Shown piece after piece: positions 22,344-29,700 of a stretch of 33,124 nt of DNA (the stretch's first letter is position 1; the number at the start of each line of letters is the position of its first letter). The position numbers were made by a program, and so were the translations under genes. The notes beneath the pieces were generated by a model that was not told where the DNA came from, ran no database searches, and worked only from the letters and a program-made list of their open reading frames with translations. Source of the stretch: a virus; IMG/VR virus record IMGVR_UViG_3300037502_003558, positions 1 to 33,124 of that record; one strand, given 5' to 3'.

Positions 22344-24656
22344 TTACTTATTCTTCTTGCCGCTCTTCATGTTGGCGCACCAGTGGTACATTTTCCCCCG
22401 TTCGCCACCATATTTCTTGGCTCGAGCTCGCAGATCTGTCACACTGCCCTTGCAACTGGCACCAGCGCGTCGCACACGGCCAGGTCTGCTTTTTCCTTTG
22501 ATTTTGCCATCCGCGAAATTTTCATCCATTCTCTGCGCAAATGCCCGGGCCTGTTCGAGATCTCTGCGGCTGAATGGTCGCAGTTCGCCACGAGCTACAT
22601 CCGCCCGCACCCTGCTGATGTCATAATCTACAAACTGTGTTTCGGCGCCGCCGGTCTCGTCTGGGCCTACCAACTCTTGTTCCGAGGCGAATCTACCGCG
22701 GCAATCAAAGGCCGTACCGTCGGGAGCAACGACATAGACATGATCCACTCGATAATCGTTATCACTTTCTGCATCTTCGTCCCAACCTATGTGCGCACGC
22801 AACTGCCAATCGGGATGCAGCGTCAGGAGAGCCAAGGCCATGACATGGCAATGTCCGCGCATGAAGTCAGGCTCTGAGGTGGCCTCTGATACATCATCGG
22901 GCCGCCGGCGTGGCAGCCGCTCGATGTCCTTGATGGATCCAGCGGCACCGAGATCAAACTCCGGAGGCACATATCTGCCACCATGGTCGCGTATATGATC
23001 CCGGAGATCCGCTATGCTGCCAAAGCCGCGCCGCTCCAGTTCTTCATCCATGTCAAACATCTCGCCCGTGGCCCACTGATACAGTGCCAGGCTCATGACG
23101 TCAGGATCTTCACCACGGCGCACACCATGCTCGACTCGTCCCACCACGGAGTCCCACTGCTGGTCTTGCAGGTCTATATCAAGATCACTGATGCGGCCTT
23201 CGGCCATGGCCTGTGTGCCCAGGTGTCCATAACGCCTCAAGGTTGTTTTCAAGGCTTCCATGACCTCGTTGCTGTAGCGTATCAACCGGGGATCCACCAC
23301 ACGCACCGGTGCCTGCTCAATTCCCGCCTGCTGCAAAGCAAAGTAGCGATGGTGCCCGTCTATGATGCGATAGCCTCCGCGCACTGGTGTGACCAACAAG
23401 GGCGGTATGCGTCCTCCTTGCTGTAATGTCCGTATGAGGCTGGCCACGGTACGCCGGCTGGGCAAGTCCTGCATCTTGATCATGGGTTCCCAGGGTTTTA
23501 ATTCTGATACTGCCACGGTCTTGAGGGGGAAGTCCTCGATGCGCATGCGCTGGCCCGACGCTGTGCGTGCCCCGGTGTTTTGCGGATTGGTCATCATGAC
23601 TATGGGCGCATCTTGCTCGCTGCCGATGTTGCGTATGTAATTGACGATGTCGCGCAGACCTTCGTCTAGATAGTCACGCCAATCCGCGGGATCACCGCTC
23701 ACACGATAGAACACCACGTCACGCGGTTCAAATCTAACGTCCGGCAGTTTCTTCCATGAAAAGCCCCCGCCCTGTTCATAGATGTGGTAGGGTATGTCTA
23801 TGGTGTAGACGCCTTCAGCGAACCGCGCTGCCACATACACATGCTGCTCGTGGCTGCAGCTCACCGAGGTGCATTCAATGCCTGCATCACTCAACACATC
23901 ACACACGCTGTCGGCTATGATGTGGCAGATGCCGCCACCGGCATAGGTATCGCGATCCTCTTCGTCCCAGGCATCGTAATCCCGTTGTGCCCGGGCCAGG
24001 ATCTGGGGTATGGCCTGCTGCGCCCGTGTCACCGACGGCAGATTTTCTGTGTCAGAATCTTCACGCAGTCCGCTGCGGTGGTATTCGGTGGCACGACCGT
24101 TGGGATCCACATGCCAGGCGTAGAATCGGCTCCATGGAAAGTCACTGCTCAATGTGAGAAACGCATTGAGATTGGGCACGCTGTCGTCGTACATGATGAC
24201 TTTGTCGTAGTGTTGTTTGCCCAAGAGATGCTGGAGGATTATTTTTTTCTTTTCTTCAGTTGCCGCACGCGTCTGTAGATTGCCAGCACGGTACACATGC
24301 ACCCGGTTCATGTCTATGCCATACTTGCGGAAAGTGTCTAGGAACACATCGCGATCATTGAAGTCTGCGCGTGCTGTGAGCATGATGACCTTGTTGCCCG
24401 TGGCGATGTCTCTCTTGAGACGATCGATCATGGGTGCTATGGGCCTGGCGTTAGTGTAGAATTCACGAGCATCACGGAAACGCCCAAAGTCAAACTCTTC
24501 ACCGGGCTGTAGTTTGTAGTGCGTAAAGTCATGGCTGTTGAGTTGTTTGACAACCTCACCATCCCGCACTACATTCACACGTGTGTCAGTGTTGACCAGC
24601 GTGTCGTCAATGTCAAACACCACCAGTTTGGTATTGGCGAATTCACGGGCTTTCAT
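22344..24656 (-). CDS. multidomain packaged protein: HAD, papain-like, ParB-like, papain-like, basic tail
   Basis: 770 residues. The leader MKAREFANT lacks the usual Glu. Residues 10-185 are a HAD-type phosphatase (FDIDDT 14-19, LTAR 93-96, YDDS 156-159). Residues 240-290 hold a cysteine-peptidase-like Cys244, His272, Asp287 set. Residues 378-460 match a ParB/Srx-like fold (DGHHRYFAL 433-441). Residues 600-655 hold a second set: Cys603, His639, Asp651. The C-terminus (715-770) is a basic Cys-containing domain ending in Lys-rich sequence. Such fusions suggest a multifunctional injected protein acting on host DNA or proteins. Reactions are unproven; both Cys-His-Asp sets are read by eye. Confidence 0.8.
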   Translation of the reverse strand: MKAREFANTKLVVFDIDDTLVNTDTRVNVVRDGEVVKQLNSHDFTHYKLQPGEEFDFGRFRDAREFYTNARPIAPMIDRLKRDIATGNKVIMLTARADFNDRDVFLDTFRKYGIDMNRVHVYRAGNLQTRAATEEKKKIILQHLLGKQHYDKVIMYDDSVPNLNAFLTLSSDFPWSRFYAWHVDPNGRATEYHRSGLREDSDTENLPSVTRAQQAIPQILARAQRDYDAWDEEDRDTYAGGGICHIIADSVCDVLSDAGIECTSVSCSHEQHVYVAARFAEGVYTIDIPYHIYEQGGGFSWKKLPDVRFEPRDVVFYRVSGDPADWRDYLDEGLRDIVNYIRNIGSEQDAPIVMMTNPQNTGARTASGQRMRIEDFPLKTVAVSELKPWEPMIKMQDLPSRRTVASLIRTLQQGGRIPPLLVTPVRGGYRIIDGHHRYFALQQAGIEQAPVRVVDPRLIRYSNEVMEALKTTLRRYGHLGTQAMAEGRISDLDIDLQDQQWDSVVGRVEHGVRRGEDPDVMSLALYQWATGEMFDMDEELERRGFGSIADLRDHIRDHGGRYVPPEFDLGAAGSIKDIERLPRRRPDDVSEATSEPDFMRGHCHVMALALLTLHPDWQLRAHIGWDEDAESDNDYRVDHVYVVAPDGTAFDCRGRFASEQELVGPDETGGAETQFVDYDISRVRADVARGELRPFSRRDLEQARAFAQRMDENFADGKIKGKSRPGRVRRAGASCKGSVTDLRARAKKYGGERGKMYHWCANMKSGKKNK

Positions 24657-25036
24657 GATCGCTCATACCGGAGTGGTGCTACTCTGCGGTATCCATAATC
24701 ACTGGCCAGGCGATCCGCCATGCGTTGATATAATTTTGTGCGTGCAGGATCTTGCGCAGTGAATTCTATCCTGCGAGGTGGCCTGCGCTGTGACAAAAAT
24801 TCTCGCATGGCCTGTATGGCCGTGGCGAACACTCTGGCAGCATCGCCTTGTCCTGTGGCATCGGTGCGGCCGCCACGGGTGAATGCCAATTCTAAAGTGT
24901 CGGTGTCAGGCCAGAAACTGAATTCAAATTCCAGCACACGATTTTCATCGTCACGGGCCAGGGCAGTGCCGACACCACGCCATCTCAAGGCATAGGGACG
25001 ATCAAATAGTTCAGTGATGACTTCCCGAGATTTCAT
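24653..25036 (-). CDS. packaged small protein with MKSREVITE leader, possibly GNAT-like
   Basis: 127 residues. The leader is MKSREVITE with an I-T-E cut site. After strands VLEFEFSFWPD and LELAFTRGG comes a helix (DAARVFATAIQAMREFL) and a C-terminal strand-helix (RRIEFTAQD, RTKLYQRMADRLASDYGYRRV) resembling the second half of GNAT acetyltransferases, though the acetyl-CoA RxxGxG loop is not seen. Coupled by ATGA to both neighbours. Function uncertain. Confidence 0.7.
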   Translation of the reverse strand: MKSREVITELFDRPYALRWRGVGTALARDDENRVLEFEFSFWPDTDTLELAFTRGGRTDATGQGDAARVFATAIQAMREFLSQRRPPRRIEFTAQDPARTKLYQRMADRLASDYGYRRVAPLRYERS

Positions 25037-26346
25037 GTGCGAACGTCTCGCTTGCCTAGATACTGATAGAAATCAGCGAAGTTTTCTTGGCGATCACGGG
25101 CGCCAGCCTGCGCTGGATTTATGGTGGCTGTGACACGGCGCGTGTCATAGAAGTTTCGGACGTTGGGTTTGGTGCGATTTTTCCAATACCATACCGCTAT
25201 CTGGGCCGCGATCTCGGGCTGGCTGGCTATGTCAGGTTGTTTTTCCAAGGGCAAACCCAAGGCTTGTCCAGCGCGACGATAGTTTTCACGGCCAGTGAGT
25301 TGTATGTAACCACGACCCCGATAGCGCCAGCCATCACCACTGGCTTCGTCGCCATTGCCGTTACGGTTGGCATAAGCACGATTGGCTATGTCCCGGGGAC
25401 GATTGGCATACTGACTGGCGATGCGTGCCGTGGGGAATGCCGAGGGAAATGTCTTCATGAGTCCCTGCGCTGAATAACTGAGATCTTCGCCCATGACGCG
25501 GAAATCATTGCTTTCGTGCGCGGTCTGTGCCAGCAGTGCGGCCAATTCACTGCGTTTGCGTATGCCAGCCTTGACAGCGGCCTGTGTGACCAGGGCTTCG
25601 CCACGTGTGCCGGTGAGAGTCCGGTTGACATCGATATTCTTGGTTGGTTTGGCAGCTGCCCCCGGTGCTGCAGCAGCGGGTTTTTTGTTGGCCACAGGAG
25701 TTTTTGCAGCGGGTTTGGTCTGCACCGGTTCTGACGTTCTACCCAGTTTAGGCACAAGGATCTCTTGATCGACTTCGACCCGGAAGTCAGGACCCAGCCC
25801 ATTCAATCGTTGTATGACCTGGGGTGTGGTGCCAAACGCACGAGCGATGCTGTACACGGTCTGTCCAGGCTGCACCACCACTGTCTCTGTGCCTGCAGCC
25901 TGGGCCGGTGACCCCATGGCCACGCCAGCGCCCAAGGCCAGGCCAGCCAGGGTGTCGCGCCAGCCTTCCTGCAGTGATGCAGGATCCACACCCGGCACAT
26001 GCAGCACATGGTCTGCGTCCGCTGGCAGCCTGCCAAACACTGTGGCCACTTTGTAGATTTTATCTTTGTGATCCATGACCCTGAGGCCCACGGCTTTGTT
26101 GAGTTTTGGGTCATACAGCCAGAACTCTTGTCCTCGAGTGAATTCCATCATACGGCGCCGTACCATGGGCAACTGTTTCAAGATCGCATCACGTTCTTGA
26201 TCCGATACTCCGCGTTCTATCTGCCGATCTCGTAGATGATATTCCTTTTCGGGTGGATCTCCAGGACCCGGTTCGTCGAAAATGAGATTGATGTCGCCGA
26301 TGCCCCATGATCGCTGACGTTCCGTGATGAAGTCTCGGGCTCTCAT
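25033..26346 (-). CDS. packaged LysM plus glycoside hydrolase family 19 enzyme
   Basis: 437 residues. Leader MRARDFITE (I-T-E site). Residues 36-115 are a small unknown domain with HLRDRQIERG. A hydrophobic segment (131-150) is followed by a LysM domain (155-199) for peptidoglycan binding, a Lys/Pro/Ala linker, then a GH19 domain (about 245-415) with TAHESNDF (Glu278 as catalytic acid) and GRGYIQLTGRENY, the family signature. GH19 phage enzymes cut peptidoglycan. With a capsid leader it would be carried in the particle, unlike most endolysins; it may aid entry, or serve lysis with the holin-like gene at 27738-27962. Confidence 0.88.
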   Translation of the reverse strand: MRARDFITERQRSWGIGDINLIFDEPGPGDPPEKEYHLRDRQIERGVSDQERDAILKQLPMVRRRMMEFTRGQEFWLYDPKLNKAVGLRVMDHKDKIYKVATVFGRLPADADHVLHVPGVDPASLQEGWRDTLAGLALGAGVAMGSPAQAAGTETVVVQPGQTVYSIARAFGTTPQVIQRLNGLGPDFRVEVDQEILVPKLGRTSEPVQTKPAAKTPVANKKPAAAAPGAAAKPTKNIDVNRTLTGTRGEALVTQAAVKAGIRKRSELAALLAQTAHESNDFRVMGEDLSYSAQGLMKTFPSAFPTARIASQYANRPRDIANRAYANRNGNGDEASGDGWRYRGRGYIQLTGRENYRRAGQALGLPLEKQPDIASQPEIAAQIAVWYWKNRTKPNVRNFYDTRRVTATINPAQAGARDRQENFADFYQYLGKRDVRT

Positions 26347-26348
26347 GG

Positions 26349-27068
26349 TTATCCCCGCCAGGCCACGAGGCCTATGTCATAGTGATTGATATAGCCCCGG
26401 CGATACACATGTATGTTTTCGGGCGTGCGCACGTTGGTATCCATGACTCCCCGCTGTGGGCTCACTGGAAACACATAGGTGGGGAATCTACCCGACACCG
26501 GAGCAGGCTGGGCTCCCATGAGTTCTAGGCTGCGTACATATTCACGGCCACCTTCGGCATCCAGTTCCTGGGGCGTGCGGTTAGAGTTGAACTGTATCCA
26601 ACCTTGCACAGGTATGCCTGCCGCAGCCATGTTGACCCAGAGCCTGGCACCAGCAGGACTCTGTGAATCATCGGCCACGAGAGTGTGTCGGGCTCGCAGC
26701 TGACTGTACAGCGCACGGGACAAGCCCTGTCCGCGATATCGGGGATCCACAGCGATAAGCCGCACGTCTTGGGGATTACCGGGAAAATTTACACTGCTGT
26801 CATCGTACATGATCACAGCCACGGCACGACCGGTATCGCGCTCCACGAATCCCGATGCCGAGTAAAGCGGCACATACTCTCCTGCGTAATCGTCCACGGG
26901 TATTATGTCGGGTGCTGACAGGTCTTGGAACGCTGCGAGCTTTTGATTCACGGGTCGGGTTTGGCTGGGGTCTACCTCGATCTTGTCCAGGGGCACACCG
27001 TCCGGGAACAGATCTTGTTCCGCGCTGAGATTTATCTCTTGTAGGGGTTGGAATTCACGGGCACGCAT
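26349..27068 (-). CDS. packaged GNAT acetyltransferase
   Basis: 239 residues. Leader MRAREFQPLQE (L-Q-E site). The acetyl-CoA motif is at 103-122 (RLIAVDPRYRGQGLSRALYS, with R-G-Q-G-L at 112-116), preceded by the strand VAVIMYDD. The C-terminal 90 residues have no clear family. GNAT enzymes acetylate amines of proteins or small molecules. I infer an injected modifier of a host target. Next to the GH19 and kinase-fold genes in the leader-bearing block. Confidence 0.78.
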   Translation of the reverse strand: MRAREFQPLQEINLSAEQDLFPDGVPLDKIEVDPSQTRPVNQKLAAFQDLSAPDIIPVDDYAGEYVPLYSASGFVERDTGRAVAVIMYDDSSVNFPGNPQDVRLIAVDPRYRGQGLSRALYSQLRARHTLVADDSQSPAGARLWVNMAAAGIPVQGWIQFNSNRTPQELDAEGGREYVRSLELMGAQPAPVSGRFPTYVFPVSPQRGVMDTNVRTPENIHVYRRGYINHYDIGLVAWRG

Positions 27069-27071
27069 GGC

Positions 27072-27707
27072 CTAGCTCCAGCGGATCCAGGGATCTGTTA
27101 TCACATAGGTGCCATCACTGCGTTTCATGACATTGCCGCCGTGTAGGTCCCACTCATATCGCCAGTTGGCCTTGCTGTAAGCATCCTTGACGGCCTGCCA
27201 CAGGCTCGGTATCTGCTTCTTGTTTTTCTTGACCCAGTCGCGGGCGTAGTTATATTTTTCTAGTCCCCGGAGGAACTGCCCAAGGTCCCGATTGTCCTGG
27301 ATATATGCTGACATCATCTCGATGATCTCGGCTTCTACGTCGTCGATATCCTCCAGTTGTTCCATGGCGATCTGCAGGTAATTTCTGTTGCCGATGCGGA
27401 ATTTTGCGAACACGCTGCTGCGTCCTTGTTCGTCCTGCATGGGAAAGAACCGAGGCCAATGAGAGCTGGGGCGGGCCTGTGTGAGTTTTAGGAATCTCTT
27501 GAAGGTCTTCATGGCGGGTTTGTTGGAATCCCCTTCGCTCATGATGATCTTGATGACCCTGCCATCATCTTTTGCCCAGGCCGTGGCGTCAGCTCCGCCG
27601 CCCAGATAGGTATAACCAAGCTGGTGCAGACGCTTTTCGATTTCTTCGGCGCGCGGGGTAAGGTGTTCGTATTCTTGTACGGGTTCTTGGAATTCTTTGA
27701 ATCGCAT
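27072..27707 (-). CDS. packaged kinase-fold protein
   Basis: 211 residues. The leader MRFKEFQEPVQE is a variant with a Q-E cut site. A Gly-rich loop YLGGGADATAWAKDD (34-48) is followed by VIKI (Lys53), and near the C-terminus WDLHGGNVM (Asp187, Asn192) and ITDPW (Asp205) correspond to the catalytic loop and metal-binding DFG/D of aminoglycoside-phosphotransferase-like and protein kinases. The fold is short but key residues are present. T4 injects an ADP-ribosyltransferase (Alt) by the same type of leader; this may be a kinase counterpart. No ribosome-binding site is obvious. Confidence 0.77.
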   Translation of the reverse strand: MRFKEFQEPVQEYEHLTPRAEEIEKRLHQLGYTYLGGGADATAWAKDDGRVIKIIMSEGDSNKPAMKTFKRFLKLTQARPSSHWPRFFPMQDEQGRSSVFAKFRIGNRNYLQIAMEQLEDIDDVEAEIIEMMSAYIQDNRDLGQFLRGLEKYNYARDWVKKNKKQIPSLWQAVKDAYSKANWRYEWDLHGGNVMKRSDGTYVITDPWIRWS

Positions 27708-27737
27708 CAGTTATTTACCGTGGTCACTGATACTGTG

Positions 27738-27962
27738 TTATTCGGGATTTTTGTTGCTATTTCCGTTGCCGTAACGCATGTTCAGGAACTTTTTGGCCAC
27801 TTCCGAACCGCCCACAGTGGCCACGTACACCAGCAGTAACTCCCAGTTGGTGGAATTGGCATTGGCTATCACCACGTAGGTAGCAGTGGCATAGGCCACG
27901 TTGGTCCAGAATTTGCTGGCGGAAAAATTACCGTTGGGATCACGGCACAGCGCAGAGATCAC
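27738..27962 (-). CDS. small holin-like membrane protein, GTG start
   Basis: 74 residues with two hydrophobic stretches (about 22-35 and 41-52). The start GTG overlaps the stop of the nuclease-candidate gene (GTGA). The N-terminus CRDPNGNFSASKF and charged C-terminal tail with Asn and Lys resemble small phage holins (D-x-NG-x-x-S-x-x-K-F). No capsid leader. A holin role is inferred from size, topology and the nearby GH19 gene; it is not certain. Confidence 0.62.
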   Translation of the reverse strand: MISALCRDPNGNFSASKFWTNVAYATATYVVIANANSTNWELLLVYVATVGGSEVAKKFLNMRYGNGNSNKNPE

Positions 27963-29140
27963 CGCCTGCGCTCCCGTCCCAGCGTGGCCACGTCACGGCG
28001 CGGTTCTGCGCGCGACCGTGCTGCTCGCGCTCCTGGCCCTGTGAGTCTGGGCCCTGTGGTCACACGGTCAAGCTCCTGGTCTAGGTCAGCTTTTTTCTCG
28101 GCACGACTGGGACGCTCTATCACGTTGCCATCCTTGTCCACCAGTATCACGTCTTTGTCGCCGCGGCGTCCTATGGCCCGGGTCAGCACCGAAGCCATAG
28201 GCCTCAAACCACGTATGCCCAGGCTCTTGCTGAGCCTACCAGCATTGTTGCGGATCAACCACACCATGAGATGGCTCTCGGGTATGTCTTCTTTGTTCTT
28301 GATCACGGCATGGCACTCTATGGTGATCTTGTCTTCTTCCTGCAGGAAGTGCTCGGGACGGAATGTCTGTATCACGATGCCGCCCTGAGGATTTATGTCC
28401 GAACCAAAGATAGCGCTCATGGCTTCTTCTTCCGTGGGCTCTACCACGATCTCTTTGCTGAGAGCGTAGCCATCTTCGCCTGGCAACTTGCGCAGTTCTA
28501 CCACACCCCGGTCCACGAGATCGTCGATGATCTCCCGGGCTTTCTTGCCAAACATGGTATCAGCGCTTTCCCAGGTCTCTGCGTCCAGTTTCTTGAGACT
28601 CACAGGCAAGCGTTGCTTTTCGCTTTTCAGCACCACGTCGGCTTTTTTGCGCTCTTTGACATCTTTGCCCACGAGTTCTACGTCTGTGACATCTCGGATG
28701 TCCAAGGTCTTGCCGCGTGGATCCTGGAACCGCACGTCGATCTTGCCATAGCGTTCCACCATGCTCTGTAGTATGCTGGCCAGCTCGGCTTCGTTGGCCA
28801 CACCAGCGCTGCGTTCGCCCTGCACTCCTACGTCCTTGACCACGATCTTGGTGGGATCGTTGGCAAATCCTATAAAGCCCAGGCTGCTGATCTTGGCGTC
28901 TACACCAGCATAGGGTTCGAGATCCGGCGCTTGCCGGAGCAGCGTGGCCAGGAGATCACGGAATATGTTTTTACGGTATTCGTTCTTCTTTGCACCATCG
29001 GGTATCTGCACCAGCACCGACATGCGGTTGCCACTGGACTTGGTATCAAACCCCGCGGCCTGGATCATGCTTTCCAGCTCAGGGTTCACGGCTTCGGTGA
29101 GGCCTGCGATTTCATCCAGTCGATCTAATATGTCTCTCAT
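27959..29140 (-). CDS. putative PD-(D/E)XK-type nuclease, virion-associated
   Basis: 393 residues. It begins MRDILDRLDEIAGLTEA, with an L-T-E site. ANEAEL (Glu117), KADVVL (Asp168) and PVSLKKLDAETWESAD (Lys183) have the order and spacing of the E...D...(S)xK core of restriction-endonuclease-fold enzymes. The C-terminal 60 residues are Arg-rich. It overlaps the holin-like gene (GTGA) and the GNAT gene (ATGA). A packaged nuclease could act on host DNA at entry, with phage DNA protected by its base modification. Fold assignment is moderate and no biochemical role is proven. Confidence 0.62.
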   Translation of the reverse strand: MRDILDRLDEIAGLTEAVNPELESMIQAAGFDTKSSGNRMSVLVQIPDGAKKNEYRKNIFRDLLATLLRQAPDLEPYAGVDAKISSLGFIGFANDPTKIVVKDVGVQGERSAGVANEAELASILQSMVERYGKIDVRFQDPRGKTLDIRDVTDVELVGKDVKERKKADVVLKSEKQRLPVSLKKLDAETWESADTMFGKKAREIIDDLVDRGVVELRKLPGEDGYALSKEIVVEPTEEEAMSAIFGSDINPQGGIVIQTFRPEHFLQEEDKITIECHAVIKNKEDIPESHLMVWLIRNNAGRLSKSLGIRGLRPMASVLTRAIGRRGDKDVILVDKDGNVIERPSRAEKKADLDQELDRVTTGPRLTGPGARAARSRAEPRRDVATLGRERRR

Positions 29141-29700
29141 GTTGTCTGGGCTTTCTTGATATCACGTCCCGGCGCCAAGATACGACGCCAGCGCTGCAGG
29201 AATCCTTGAGGCTGGGGCTTGGTGGGTTCTGGTGGCGGTGGGGGAGGTTCGCTGCGGAACACCGGCTCGTCGGAGAGTTCCAAGGGTTTGCCGGCACCGG
29301 CTCCGCCCTGCTGCCAGAAATCCGCGCCGGCATGGGTCTGCAATCTGCTGGGTCGCACTTCGTTGTCCAGCATGCGGGCAAAGTTGTACATGGCCGATGC
29401 CAGCCCGCGGCGACGATATGCTTCTTTGGTGCCGGTGTTGAGGCTGGAGAGATACCACTCACCGGTGTCGCGATCCTGTTTGGCGGCGAACGACACATCG
29501 GCCACGGGCCATCGCAGTTCGGGATCTGTGGCAGGATCAAAGATCTCTATCTTGACGCCACGACTGTCGGGCATGTCGGAATATCTTTTTTGACCACGCG
29601 CCTGTATCACTAGGCCATTTTTCATGCGGCGCTGCAGGCGGAAGTCGGGTTCCAACACTGCATCGTTGATCTTTTCTGGCAGGAACTCTTGGGCTCGCAT
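29137..29700 (-). CDS. packaged GNAT-like acetyltransferase with Pro-rich tail
   Basis: 187 residues from the ATG at 29700, which overlaps the amidoligase stop (TAATG); a start at 29766 would run into that gene. Leader MRAQEFLPE (L-P-E site). WYLSSLNTGTKEAYRRRGLASAMY (split over about 82-105) shows the GNAT beta4-alpha3 region with R-R-G-L-A. A Pro-rich linker (about 150-165) and basic tail follow. Acetyl acceptor unknown. Confidence 0.75.
   Translation of the reverse strand: MRAQEFLPEKINDAVLEPDFRLQRRMKNGLVIQARGQKRYSDMPDSRGVKIEIFDPATDPELRWPVADVSFAAKQDRDTGEWYLSSLNTGTKEAYRRRGLASAMYNFARMLDNEVRPSRLQTHAGADFWQQGGAGAGKPLELSDEPVFRSEPPPPPPEPTKPQPQGFLQRWRRILAPGRDIKKAQTT

Noticed and set aside
27712-27718. 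GTAAATA box before the kinase-fold gene
   Set aside because: It is only four bases from the ATG, so a transcript would start inside the gene.
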